The notes beneath the pieces are model-generated. The model was not told the DNA's origin and made no database searches. It was given only the letters and a program-made list of their open reading frames with translations. From NCBI GenBank assembly GCA_037783415.1, contig JAZGTN010000149.1, positions 1-64,000 of the forward strand: 64,000 nt of DNA, written 5' to 3'. Origin of the DNA: Leptasterias polaris. Taxonomy: Eukaryota; Echinodermata; Asteroidea; Forcipulatida; Asteriidae. Numbering within the stretch: the stretch's first letter is position 1; every line of letters begins with the position of its first letter. Made by a program: the position numbers and the translations under genes. Below are positions 23,101 to 32,150 of the stretch, one piece after another.

Positions 23101-24291
23101 GAAGAATCAGTTAGCCAATAAGGTTATTTTTCCTTGAGGTTGCTGAAACAGGAAAGTGAGAAAGATAGAACACTTGAGTGTATTGTTGTGTAATATCGTC
23201 AATGCTGTGTGACCAGCTCAGATGACTGATACTGAGGGCCTGGAAGTGACAAAAGAAAAAAAGAACCCTCCTGGGTTTGGTGTTTGGGGGGGGGGGACAC
23301 ACACCTCATTGCCAGTCAATATATTTGTTTTCAATACACTGTGGTCCAAGATATCCTATAAAAGAAGAAACTTTCCAGATTTTGAATGTGAATCTTCTTG
23401 CGGACCAACTTGTCAATTTCTTCCTCTTATAGTAAAGGTAGAAAGAGGTTTTAAGTCTTGAGCATTGTGATCTGCATGTTCATGCTGCTAATTGCAGCCA
23501 TTTTTGTATAAAGATGAGCCAGTGGGTGCTGTAACTAGAGATTGTTGAGAATTCATACATGTAGTAGAGGTAGAGTGATCATTCAGGCACTGTAACTGTG
23601 TAACACTCTGTAACTGTGTAACACTCTGTAACTGTGTAACACTCTGTAACTGTGTAACACTCTGTAACTGTGTAACACTCTGTAACTGTGTAACACTCTG
23701 TAACTGTGTAACACTCTGTAACTGTGTAACACTCTGTAACTGTGTAACACTCTGTAACTGTGTAACACTCTGTAACTGTGTAACACTCTATTCTGTGTAA
23801 CACTCTATTCTGTGTAACACTCTATTCTGTGTAACACTCTATTCTGTGTGTAACACTCTATTCTGTGTGTAACACTCTATTCTGTGTGTAACACTCTATT
23901 CTGTGTAACACTCTATTCTGGAAATTTGTGGGCACATGATGCTTGAAGTGCATCTAGTTAATGCATCATCCCAGAGATGTGTTACAAAGTGGAGTTTTGC
24001 TTCAGGATGTACTCTGTACTGACATGATAACTATTTCCTTTGTCTATTGCAGGCAGTGATATGACTGCATCTGCAGCACTTAGTTCATCAGTACCAGTAG
24101 AACAGATTACATTATCAGCGGAGACACTCTCATCAATAGTACGGGTCCATCAGTCTTCAGCTTCTCCGCAGCTAGATAGCATGGTATCTAATGGGGAGGG
24201 TGGACCCCTGGATGATGATATAGGTGATGGATCTGATATGTCATCTAACGATGGTGTGATGGGAATAGACAGTGATGATGACTCATCATGA
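8107..24291 (+). CDS. PKNOX: PKNOX/PREP-type TALE homeobox transcription factor, 3' seven exons (5' end missing)
   Basis: Nuclear TALE-class DNA-binding protein, expected to partner PBC/PBX proteins. Exons with GT-AG borders: 8107-8278, 9305-9556, 20702-20812, 21401-21817, 22078-22154, 22733-22896 and 24053-24291 (stop TGA). Together they give about 476 residues. The first two encode the MEIS/PKNOX N-terminal domain ([37 protein letters not shown]), the next two a Gln/Thr-rich linker. The homeodomain spans the 21401-22896 exons ([40 protein letters not shown]), with the TALE three-residue extension and Ile before Asn-Ala-Arg in helix 3. The acidic tail ends DSDDDSS. Exon phases are consistent throughout. 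The start-codon exon (about 60 residues in vertebrates) would lie upstream, possibly beyond the satellite. The 11.1 kb intron 9557-20701 hosts another gene on the same strand. Vertebrates have two paralogues; this looks like the single invertebrate form. Confidence 0.95.
8279..9304. other. PKNOX intron containing a SINE
   Basis: Bounded by GTAAGAG at 8279 and TTTTGCAG at 9304. It carries the tRNA-derived repeat at 8478-8745; the remainder is unremarkable AT-rich sequence. Confidence 0.85.
8478..8745 (+). repeat. Composite tRNA-derived SINE, copy A
   Basis: Shares about 270 bp with 38925-39205. The 5' half has CCAGGTTGTATCGTA and CTTCTGACT. A tRNA-like part follows (GGGCTAGATAGATCAGTTAG, then TTCAACTCGCGCTCTAGTC), then a tail (TTTCCCTTGTGGTTTATTAG). 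The A-box and B-box spacing fits a tRNA-derived polymerase III promoter. This copy is the more degraded one, so it is not called a functional tRNA. Confidence 0.75.
9600..9922 (+). promoter_or_regulatory. CpG-rich stretch with a possible first exon for the nested gene
   Basis: Amid AT-rich intron, 9620-9720 is rich in CpG (CAGCGCGCCCTC, GTGCGCGATTGTG, GACGACGGCGGCCGTTGGG), as at many animal promoters. At 9884 an ATG opens 13 codons ([13 protein letters not shown]) ending at a good donor, TTG|GTGAGTAA, at 9922, in phase 0. The next coding exon, if spliced at 11445, also starts in phase 0. The exon could equally be untranslated or belong to another transcript. Confidence 0.35.
9923..11430. other. 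AT-rich part of the PKNOX host intron
   Basis: A second small CpG-rich patch lies at 10080-10240. From 10300 the sequence is AT-rich. No convincing exon was found, although an acceptor-like CTCTCAACAG at 10616 opens only a short frame. A small hairpin (GACCTCCG/CGGAGGTC) sits at about 10466-10497. Confidence 0.5.
11445..16022 (+). CDS. Nested intronic gene: coiled-coil, PHD-finger, transposase-like protein (about 1150 aa)
   Basis: Lies wholly inside the PKNOX intron on the same strand. Exons: 11445-12695 (first in-frame ATG 11472), 12930-13062, 13327-13467, 13655-13854 and 14265-16022; phases agree at every junction. Counting from Met-1 at 11472: residues 1-60 are basic; 60-170 may be a small beta-rich domain ([11 protein letters not shown] to [10 protein letters not shown]); 193-350 are a long coiled coil; 567-770 hold [18 protein letters not shown] and [15 protein letters not shown]; 834-895 form a PHD-like finger ([21 protein letters not shown]); 1051-1083 hold HMLICHVPE and [13 protein letters not shown]; 1125-1151 end in a CxC-type zinc ribbon ([12 protein letters not shown]). 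The [20 protein letters not shown] pattern resembles large uncharacterised invertebrate families that look derived from DDE transposases. That assignment is inference, and I cannot name the superfamily. No terminal inverted repeats are visible around it, so it may be domesticated. The first exon is uncertain. Confidence 0.75.
16023..16614. other. Probable 3' UTR of the nested gene
   Basis: AT-rich sequence directly after the TGA at 16020-16022. It has no open frame of note and no clear repeat until the array at 16615. A polyadenylation site is not confidently identified. Confidence 0.4.
16615..17150 (+). repeat. About 148-bp tandem repeat (3 good copies plus a diverged one)
   Basis: The unit runs from AACTATGCAGTGTAAACCAA through CAATGCCAAAGTTATATTTT and CTAGTTCTGAGATTGCCAGT to TTTTTATTTATTTTCA. 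The anchor AACTATGC recurs at about 16723, 16871 and 17020. The first copy (16615-16722) is shorter and more diverged. The short open frames across it are repeat artefacts. Confidence 0.9.
17151..18398. other. PKNOX host intron, no gene seen
   Basis: AT-rich sequence with a short CA-rich run near 17877-17900. No splice-bounded coding segment or clear transposon was recognised. Confidence 0.5.
18399..19230. mobile_element. 832-bp non-autonomous DNA transposon with about 45-bp terminal inverted repeats
   Basis: The left end GGCCCTGTCACACCTTGACG is matched in inverted orientation by the right end, which finishes AAGGTGTGACAGGGCC. Similarity extends about 45 bp inward, through GCGTATGCCGACGTAT and its complement. 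The interior is made of short related words (TAACTTAT, AACTTAC, ACGTATG) and has no coding capacity. No clean target-site duplication is visible (flanks ATAA and AATA), so the superfamily is not assigned. Confidence 0.85.
19604..19915 (+). repeat. 13-bp minisatellite (CTACTACATGTAT)n
   Basis: About 23 copies of a 13-bp unit, interrupted at three places by CTACATCCCC-type variants. All three forward frames stay open because 13 is not a multiple of 3 and the unit lacks in-frame stops, so the apparent peptides here are artefacts. Confidence 0.95.
20240..20580 (+). repeat. Dispersed repeat, copy 1, upstream of a PKNOX exon
   Basis: Diverged direct repeat of 20868-21215. Shared landmarks in the same order: GTCAAAGACCA, AATAACA, TTAAGCTCAA, TTTTGGACT, GCAAGATCAAAACTA, TTTCTCAAAAA, GCATTTCAAG, CTGTGAACATT and AAGCAGA. 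The pair brackets the 37-codon exon 20702-20812. I recall similar sequence as an abundant repeat in echinoderms, but could not search for it. Confidence 0.7.
20868..21215 (+). repeat. Dispersed repeat, copy 2, downstream of a PKNOX exon
   Basis: Second, diverged copy of the repeat at 20240-20580, same orientation, within the intron 20813-21400. It holds the same ordered landmarks (GTCAAAGACCA to AAGCAGA). Confidence 0.7.
22897..24052. other. Last PKNOX intron, with a minisatellite
   Basis: Bounded by GTAAGTTAC at 22897 and CTATTGCAG at 24052. It contains the 18-bp minisatellite at 23587-23925 and a G-run near 23287. Nothing else was recognised. Confidence 0.85.
23587..23925 (+). repeat. 18-bp minisatellite (ACTGTGTAACACTCTGTA)n with a variant tail
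   Basis: Eleven near-perfect 18-bp units to about 23785. A run of 17- to 19-bp variants follows, where CTGTAACTG becomes CTATTCTG and GT dinucleotides are sometimes added (TGTGTGTAAC). Located in the last PKNOX intron. Confidence 0.95.
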
Positions 24292-24860
24292 AGATAACTC
24301 TCATCATTTGACAATCACTCCTTAAGTTGTCCATCATTATTGCTATTCCAGCAGCTTGCTTTAAATCTAACACTTTGCACTTTAATGCCATGTACATGTA
24401 TGTTGTCTGATACATGAACATGCACAAAGGTTATGCAGCTGAAAAGCAATGCATTAGAAGTCATGTTTTTTGTGCTTTACAATCCACATCCACTAAGCTG
24501 CCATAACCAATGTCTCTATTAGTTGATACAACTCAAGCACATCTATTAACACATGAATGAGACTAATCCATGGACAAAGCATTGAATATACTAGATAGTG
24601 TGAATCAGTACTACTAAAATGTTGTTACACTTCCTGTGAAGTACACTTTTGTTTAATCTTTGTGAAAACTCTTCATGGCCCAACACTTCATAAAAGTGAT
24701 ACAACACTGTGAGCTGGTTGATGAGACAAACACTGGCATTTAAGCAAAATAAATATCAGATTTTATTTTTTAAGTTCCAAGTTTATTAGTTACTTGGTGA
24801 TGATTGATGCGCTGTATTGCAATCATTGTGCTACAATAGACACAATCGGTGACTGCAGTC
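24292..24860. other. PKNOX 3' UTR region
   Basis: Non-coding sequence after the PKNOX stop. A canonical AATAAA at about 24748, roughly 460 bp past the stop, is the best visible polyadenylation signal. Confidence 0.45.
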
Positions 24861-24862
24861 AC

Positions 24863-25045
24863 GTGACTCATAGTGGGTATACAATGTAAACAAACCAAGC
24901 AAGCAACTCGCAGTGTCAATGGAAACGCATGGCTGCTTCCGAGTGCTACTGTCATAAAGCAGCAAGCAGCCATGCTTTTCAATACTCACTGTGCATTACT
25001 TGCTTGGTTTGTTTACTTTGTATACCCGCTATGAGTCACTGTTAT
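24863..25045. mobile_element. Hairpin-forming MITE (about 180 bp)
   Basis: An arm at about 24863-24918 (GACTCATAGTGGGTATACAA, AAACAAACCAAGCAAGCAA) is repeated inverted at about 24985-25040 (TTGCTTGGTTTGTTTACTTT, GTATACCCGCTATGAGTC). The central part also carries imperfect inverted similarity (GCATGGCTGCTT/AAGCAGCCATGC). No coding capacity. Confidence 0.8.
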
Positions 25046-26703
25046 TTGAATTTGTCCAACTGCAATTTCATAAAGAAAGATGTGAAGTTAAGCATAATTT
25101 CTTAAGCATTACATCCCTTTTAAAAATTATGTGCAATGGAAATTATGCACTTTACAGTGTCGGACAATGATTTAAAAGGATGGTGCATTTAATGAAGCTT
25201 GCGGCCAAACCTAAATTTGTTGTAAAATGTAGTGTTTTCTGGTCATTGGGGAATGCAAAAAGTGGAATCACAAATAATTTGTTTTTATTGTAAACTGAAG
25301 AAAGAACAAGCTTTTCCAGCATGAAGGCAACCCAAAATTGACCAAGAGCTTATCACAAGGCAATTTATACAGGCACCTTAGAGACAACCAACTGCACTAC
25401 ATACAAAACAACACATTGGAATGAAAAGAGACATCATTTCTGATAGTGTCTTGCCATGGAGGTAGAAATACAAAGAGACAATACGCCAAGAGGCCACAAA
25501 CACTTCAGCAAGTAATACAAAACCAATCAGTCACCAGCTGATCACTGGTCCTTTGCTGTCGTGGACAGTTTCTTCTAAATCTGTAATCAAATCCCATTCA
25601 CAGTGGAGTTTCAAAACTTGAGTTGCGTCCAAATCTTTCAGCTTGATCTGCGGTGACGTAAACCTTTCTGTCTAGCCATTGGTGGGTTAATTGCAAAATG
25701 ATATTTTTATAAAACATCACAAAATTATTGGGATAGTTGACGGGCTATTTGAAAAGGTCCTTCTTTCCTATATTTAGATAATCCAATCGAGTGTAGCAAT
25801 CTCTTTTATTTTCATAAAAATTGCTATTATGGAGAACCATGGACCAACAAAATTACATGTTTAAGCATTGTTTACAACTAAAGTTACATGTTTAAGCATT
25901 TGTTTACAACTAAAGTTCTTCGAACATTGAAAGATCATGTGAAATTTGTAATGCGTATCTTAATCTTTGTTTAGATTGCCTGTAACTGGTTTCTTGGAGT
26001 TCACCCCATGGGAATGTCCCATAAGTGTAAATTCAACAGAATTAAAACACCTTTCTAGAAACTTTGTCTACATTGAAAAAATAAACCCCAGGTATGAAAC
26101 AGTTAAAGCATAGTCATGTCAGAGAGGTCGCGCAAGTCTATGGATACTGATACAGATTATGATAACTGTCACCGTTCACATTGGACATGTGTCAGATTTT
26201 GTTTTGCAATCATAGAGTTACTTGTTATGATGCCTGAGAATATGTGTTATGAGTAATACAACTAACAGTAATATAGTGGGAAATGTTAATCCAGGACAAA
26301 TCTGCAGCTAAAATTCTCCAAAACAGTATTTGTTTATATGCATGAACCCCGTTTCCATTGTTGATGTGTATGTGTAACATAGATGCCACGGTTACAGTAA
26401 TGATGTACATCTCCGTAAATGTATCAGTAGACTGGCCAAACTTCTGTAGTAATGCATATGAAGTAACAAGTTTTGCACAGCAGAGTGGCAGAAAAAATTT
26501 GAGGAGTAACAAATCCCGTAAAAATTATGCATTTGATTTTCTTTGTAAACATTCCATTGCAAAATTTAGGTAAGGCTACCCTTAAGACACATTGTTGTCA
26601 AGAGAAATGTGATACTTGTTTGAACATGAAGGCAGTTTGACATATAGGAACTGCTGTCTGTTTGGGTAGATGACATTTCTAACATACTAAAAGCTGTTAT
26701 TAA
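25046..26703. other. Intergenic sequence, nothing recognised
   Basis: AT-rich, with a short local duplication at about 25850-25920 (TTACATGTTTAAGCATT, TGTTTACAACTAAAGTT). No splice-bounded coding segment was seen on either strand. Confidence 0.5.
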
Positions 26704-27220
26704 GGGTGTGTTCGATTAGCTTTCCCGGGTCGACCCCCTAACCATGAGCTAATCGAACGCCAACTTCCCCCAGCATTCACACCGATGCATCTTGGGACAG
26801 CCGACCGGAACTACTTCCATTTTGTGCCGTATGTCCGATACTTTCTGTGATTCACAAAAACATTGTAAAATAATTATTCTCAAGGTAAAACTGCAACGTT
26901 AAACAATTTGTACAACCCCACAGTGATACAAAGGTACCCGGCTTTGAATAAAAAATACTTATTGCTCACAAAAATGCTGTTGTAATGGCAAAAATGTGTG
27001 TCAAACTTCCTAAAATGTCCAGCTGAATTACAAACAAAATGGTGGCCATTGAGAAAGTTTTTCGCTGTGACGTCATGAACCAGGGGCAGCCCCAAGTAAC
27101 CCGCTCCACAAGCAGGGCACTTGGGTCTCACCCGGGTGAGCCCCGCGAATGACGTCAGAGCTATTCGAACGCACTGGGGTCAGACCTGGGTCGACCCGGG
27201 GAAGCTAATCGAACGCACCC
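26704..27220. mobile_element. PIF/Harbinger-like non-autonomous element (517 bp)
   Basis: The left end GGGTGTGTTCGATTAGCTTT is matched inverted by the right end, AAGCTAATCGAACGCACCC. The inverted similarity extends to CCCGGGTCGACC. The element is flanked by the direct duplication TAA (26701-26703 and 27221-27223), as expected for the PIF/Harbinger superfamily (3-bp TWA target). It carries no transposase frame. Confidence 0.88.
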
Positions 27221-27224
27221 TAAG

Positions 27225-27319
27225 TATAGACCCTTGCATATGCGCCATGCACTATTCTCAGCCATTGATGGTTTTCCTTTGACCTCATTGAGGGCGCTGT
27301 CATATGCAAGTGGTCTATA
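27225..27319. mobile_element. Short MITE with TATAGACC ends (95 bp)
   Basis: Ends TATAGACCCTTGCATATG and CATATGCAAGTGGTCTATA are inverted repeats of each other. It abuts the TAA duplication of the preceding element. The same ends are seen at 29792-29973, and a related pair (AATAGATGGATTGCA) at 31617-31750. Confidence 0.75.
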
Positions 27320-27867
27320 AATTGGCTAGGAATGAGACATGTAACCCAGACTACTTTAATGAATAGATGCTGCAATCAGTGTGTGATGAATTAATTACAC
27401 TAGGGTGCCAATGTTCCATTGTGAAACATCAGTCAATATGTTGTTTACTTTGATATCATCCCTGGTAGCTATGAATTGAAGATCATGAAGAATGGCCTCA
27501 ATAATAAAAGCTATCATCAGAAATGTTTCCTAGGGTTGAATAATGGTTTGGAGAATTTATTGAAAGTTGACCTTGTCTTCGACTCCCTGTTGAATGATTG
27601 AACTGGTTACTGGTAATGAGATCCCAACATTTCATCATGTGATATTTCAACACTGAATGTGATTTATATATGCAGGAACTTTTCCTCGTCTGTGATATGT
27701 TATTGTGCCAAAGAAAATTATGAACAGTTAAAAATTCAAATGTTTTTGTATACATCAACATGTATTGAGAAATGATGTAGTTTGCTAATGGTCTGTCATT
27801 GTGTTTACATCTAGAGCTTGAGTCTAGCCTACTATTTACATTCTATGACAAGGTGCTATTGCATGCA

Positions 27868-27987
27868 CATCTACACTGTACATGGGCATAGAGGACTCAA
27901 TAAGTCAATCTACACTGTACATGGGCATAGAGGACTCAATAAGTCAATCTACACTGTACATGGGCATAGAGGACTCAATAAGTCAAT
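27868..27987 (+). repeat. 39-bp tandem repeat, 3 copies
   Basis: Three identical 39-bp units containing CTACACTGTACATGGGCATA and GAGGACTCAATAAGTCAAT. The unit is 13 codons, so one frame stays open through it without being a gene. Confidence 0.93.
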
Positions 27988-28019
27988 AGTCTTCTCCTTT
28001 CATGCATCGACTCTGTCCA

Positions 28020-29790
28020 AATGAAGTCGCCACAGCCTCTACTTTAGATACAGCCTTAAGCTATTGAGGAATTGTAACCATACCACATGATGGTTTATTT
28101 AACAGTGGGCTTGTATATACCCGTGTTGTCTAGGATAGTGCTGAGCCATTTCTGAAGGGGTAAAAGCAGGAGTCCATTGCACCATATACAAACAAGATAA
28201 AGGTTCAAGGAAAGACTGGTAGTTAGCAAATTCTTTGAACAGCAACGATGGAGAAATTTACTCAAAATTCAATTCAAAATATTAATCTGTTGCTTTTTAA
28301 AATTAATTATTTTCTTTGTTTTAAATTTGTGACTAGTTTTTATTATTTATAATTTGTTTCAGAACTTAAAAGACGCTAGCACACATAGACTGCTAACATG
28401 TACCGTGTTCAAATATGTTTATTTTCAAATGAAACAATGATTTAGAGTAAACATGTTGTGTGTAATTTGCTCATACTATAACCTTTGATTTATGTCATTG
28501 TTCCCAGTCTGAATATGGCATGGAGAATGCAATGTGTTATTATAATCAGAGGTTTCATTGGTCAAATTATATCAATAGACCTCAATCACTTGAGCTTGTG
28601 ATGTCATATGCAAAGCTCTATAAACAATAATTATCTCCAAGATTCACCCAACCAACCAGGCATAGTAACTTAAATTTACTTATTGCAATCACAAACAATT
28701 GGCATGAATTGTCAACACATTTAGATTCAGTTTTCTAGGTTTTCATTGTCCTGGATATCCATTAACCATTAAAAACATGATTCTTGTCTATTCTGCATTA
28801 TGTCACATCATTTCCAGTGTATTTTGTCAACCAATAAGCAAGGATGTATTCATGCTTAGTGTACATATTCTATGGTGAAAATATTGCATATAAAGATGCC
28901 TTGAAACATTATTGTACTTTTGTCAATCATGAAATATGTAATTTTGGAAATAAAAATGAAGCAAACTTATTATATCTCTGTTCATCTGTTTTTCCTTTGC
29001 CAACAAGTTTCTAAATAAAGTTCAAAGAGAATACAAAAATAAACATCTTGAAACTGCAATTACAAAGTAGACTTAGAAACATCAATTGTGAATTGTAAAA
29101 AACAGACAGCAAGTCTAACAGTGGTTGAGGCTTCAACTCTATTGATAAACCTTAGGACTGATCCTAAGGACTACACAGATATGAGAAACTACACTACTTT
29201 ACTTTTACAGAACCATCAACATCATTGGTTGACCATTTTGATGGTGAGTTTACAATGCAGAACTTGATATTTTAAACACAATGTTCAGTTTAAAAAAAAA
29301 TGTAAAAAAATGGTTGTGATAAAGGCTAACTTTGGTTTTATCTCCAGTGTAATGTGTACATGAAGTTACTTGTCAAACAACATTACTAAAAAACTGTTCA
29401 GACTCAATGTTGCACTTCAAGTGAAGTACCATTGGAATCAACCCATTCATTGTGGACATATCTAGTCCTAGGGTGATGTGTGTCAATGTAAACCCGCCCT
29501 TTATAAGAATTGCATGCACTTGTTCAAATGTGAGCCTACATGTACTTAACATGACAAACTGGATATATTACCATCAAATGCATTCTAATTTAAGAAAGAT
29601 TCACTGTTAACATAAATAGAAAAAGTTACATTAGAAATCTTGTTTTAAAAACTGCAAGTTCACTTTAAACTTTACAACTAAACTTTTTCACAACAAAAAA
29701 CAATTGATAAAGAACATATATCTACAATGTGTGTCACATCTTTATCTCTGTGTATTCCAAGAGATTACTGGCGAAAAAAACATGCATCTG
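28020..29790. other. Intergenic sequence, nothing firm
   Basis: AT-rich. A fragment of the TATAGACC-type MITE may lie at about 28574-28622 (AATAGACCTCAATCACTTG ... TGCAAAGCTCTATA). No coding exon was recognised on either strand. Confidence 0.45.
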
Positions 29791-29791
29791 A

Positions 29792-29973
29792 TATAGACCC
29801 ATTGCATATGACGTCATCATCTACACGCGCGTAATTTTGGGGGTCAAAACGTGCACAAAAGAATGGTACACGTGTTTACAAGCGCATTGTGCGTAAACAC
29901 GTGTACCATCCTTTTGTGCACGTTTTGACCCCCAAAATTACGCGCATGTATGCGCGTGTGCAATGGATCTATA
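29792..29973. mobile_element. Near-perfect hairpin MITE (182 bp)
   Basis: Arms at 29792-29877 and about 29886-29973 are inverted copies. The innermost 60 bp or so is nearly identical (TTTTGGGGGTCAAAACGTGC; GGTACACGTGTTTAC) around a loop of under 10 bp. The ends are TATAGACCCATTGCATATG and GCAATGGATCTATA, related to the element at 27225-27319. An RNA copy would fold into a long, almost uninterrupted stem. Confidence 0.85.
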
Positions 29974-30394
29974 CACTCACTTTAAACAATATTTACACCC
30001 ACCCAACCTGTTATTTTCACTACCCAAAGATGATTCATTAATTATCTACAAATCTTAACTACATACATTTGTACGCAACCTGCCTTTTGATCATCAGGTC
30101 ATTTGCGGGGCTCGAATTTGGGGAAAAATCCACAAGACCACAGGGCTTGTTTGAAATGTTTACTGGACAGGAACTGTTTTTAAAAGACCAGAATCAAAAT
30201 GAGAAAACAACTTCTTCTCTATTGTAACAAGTACTAAAAGACATATAAGAGCAGATTGATCTCATTTGTCATTTTGTGTGAAGAACACTTTGTAGAATAG
30301 AATTGAAAGTTATTTAATCAGACTCACAGCCAACATTTGAACACGATATTGCATAGAGTGAAGTATTATTATTCAATTGAAAAACACAAGACGG

Positions 30395-31274
30395 CTGGAC
30401 TTGTCCTGTCATGAGTTTACTGGCCCAGCAATAAAACTACTGGCCTCAGGCCTGTGGTCTAGTCATGAGTTTACTGGCCTAACAATAAAACTACTGGCCT
30501 CAGGCCTGTGGTCTAGTCATGAGTTTACTGGCCCAGCAATAAAACTACTGGCCTCAGGCCTGTGGTCTAGTCATGAGTTTACTGGCCTAACAATAAAACT
30601 ACTGGCCTCAGGCCTGTGGTCTAGTCATGAGTTTACTGGCCCAGCAATAAAACTACTGGCCTCAGGCCTGTGGTCTAGTCATGAGTTTACTGGCCCAGCA
30701 TTAAAACTACTGGCCTCAGGCCTGTGGTCTAGTCATGAGTTTACTGGCCTAACAATAAAACTACTGGCCTCAGGCCTGTGGTCTAGTCATGAGTTTACTG
30801 GCCCAGCATTAAAACTACTGGCCTCAGGCCTGTGGTCTATTCATGAGTTTACTGGCCCAGCAATAAAACTACTGGCCTCAGGCCTGTGGTCTAGTCATGA
30901 GTTTACTGGCCCAGCATTAAAACTACTGGCCTCAGGCCTGTGGTCTAGTCATGAGTTTACTGGCCTAACAATAAAACTACTGGCCTCAGGCCTGTGGTCT
31001 AGTCATGAGTTTACTGGCCCAGCATTAAAACTACTGGCCTCAGGCCTGTGGTCTAGTCATGAGTTTACTGGCCCAGCAATAAAACTACTGGCCTCAGGCC
31101 TGTGGTCTAGTCATGAGTTTACTGGCCCAGCATTAAAACTACTGGCCTCAGGCCTGTGGTCTAGTCATGAGTTTACTGGCCCAGCATTAAAACTACTGGC
31201 CTCAGGCCTGTGGTCTAGTCATGAGTTTACTGGCCCAACATTAAAACTACTGGCCTCAGGCCTGTGGTCTAGTG
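30395..31274 (+). repeat. 54-bp minisatellite (about 16 copies)
   Basis: The unit contains CATGAGTTTACTGGCCCAGC, AATAAAACTACTGGCCTCAG and GCCTGTGGTCTAGT. Two alternating sites (CCCAGCA/CCTAACA and AATAAAA/TTAAAA) give variant types that intersperse. At 18 codons per unit, an open frame of 304 codons crosses it (SSHEFTGPAIKLLASGLW repeated). There is no splice or promoter support for a gene. Confidence 0.95.
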
Positions 31275-31616
31275 TCAAATTCAAGCCCTGATTTGTACAT
31301 TACTAAATATCTTGATGTATTATCTGCAATTGTATCATTGCGACATGGTGACAACACATCAGGAATATTAGGCAGATCACCGGTCACCATTGCACATGAC
31401 TCACTCAATGTACATTTGATTAAAAAACTCACTGGGAACAAAAATTAAGAATAAATAATACCGACTATTTGCTCTTTGCACGGATCCGCCATGTGCGTGT
31501 AGTGCCTTGACTTCATGCTCCATTTATATTGTATTTATGTATCTGTTTGGATGAAAGTGTCGTACATTACTGTGACAATACAGAGTTAAATAATGCTTCT
31601 ATTCACTGCTGTCCCC

Positions 31617-31750
31617 AATAGATGGATTGCAATATGCATCATTGACCGCCATCTTTGATGTAAAACAATGGAAAAGTGCACGCATGTACCCGCTATGCAC
31701 GACTCTCAGCCAATGATAGCTCTTCACGCGTGCACGCAATCCATCTATTA
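31617..31750. mobile_element. MITE with AATAGATGGATTGCA ends (about 134 bp)
   Basis: The left end AATAGATGGATTGCAATATG and the right end CACGCAATCCATCTATT form an inverted repeat; the interior is GC-richer with CACGCATG/CACGCGTG words. It is related in style to the TATAGACC elements nearby. No coding capacity. Confidence 0.65.
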
Positions 31751-32150
31751 GAGGCTCTACATGCAAAGGGCAAATACTAATAGTAATGTAACGGCTCACT
31801 CGGGTGAAATCGCGCAGTGCAAATTAATCCCATGGTATATTTCCCATATTTCCTTGAAATGCACTCCCTGTTTACTTAACAGAATAATTCTAAATTATTT
31901 GTGTGCTATTAAAATTACTGGTGCAAGTCTATGGCCTTAGATTTGCCAAACAAAACATTGTTACGTTAGCTAGAAATGACATCACGTTTGTCATATGACA
32001 TTGAACAATCACCATCATGTTTACGCCTTGCCAACAACCATGTTAATAAATTGGCTTCAATTGCTTGTTGATTGTGCATAGTGACACATCACCATAGGTT
32101 GATCAGCGCAGCACATTAGATGAAGTCACCTACTTGTCTGGTATCCGTAG

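Noticed and set aside
30377..31291. 304-codon leucine-rich protein
   Set aside because: An 18-codon minisatellite frame without gene signals; changes between units do not show codon bias.
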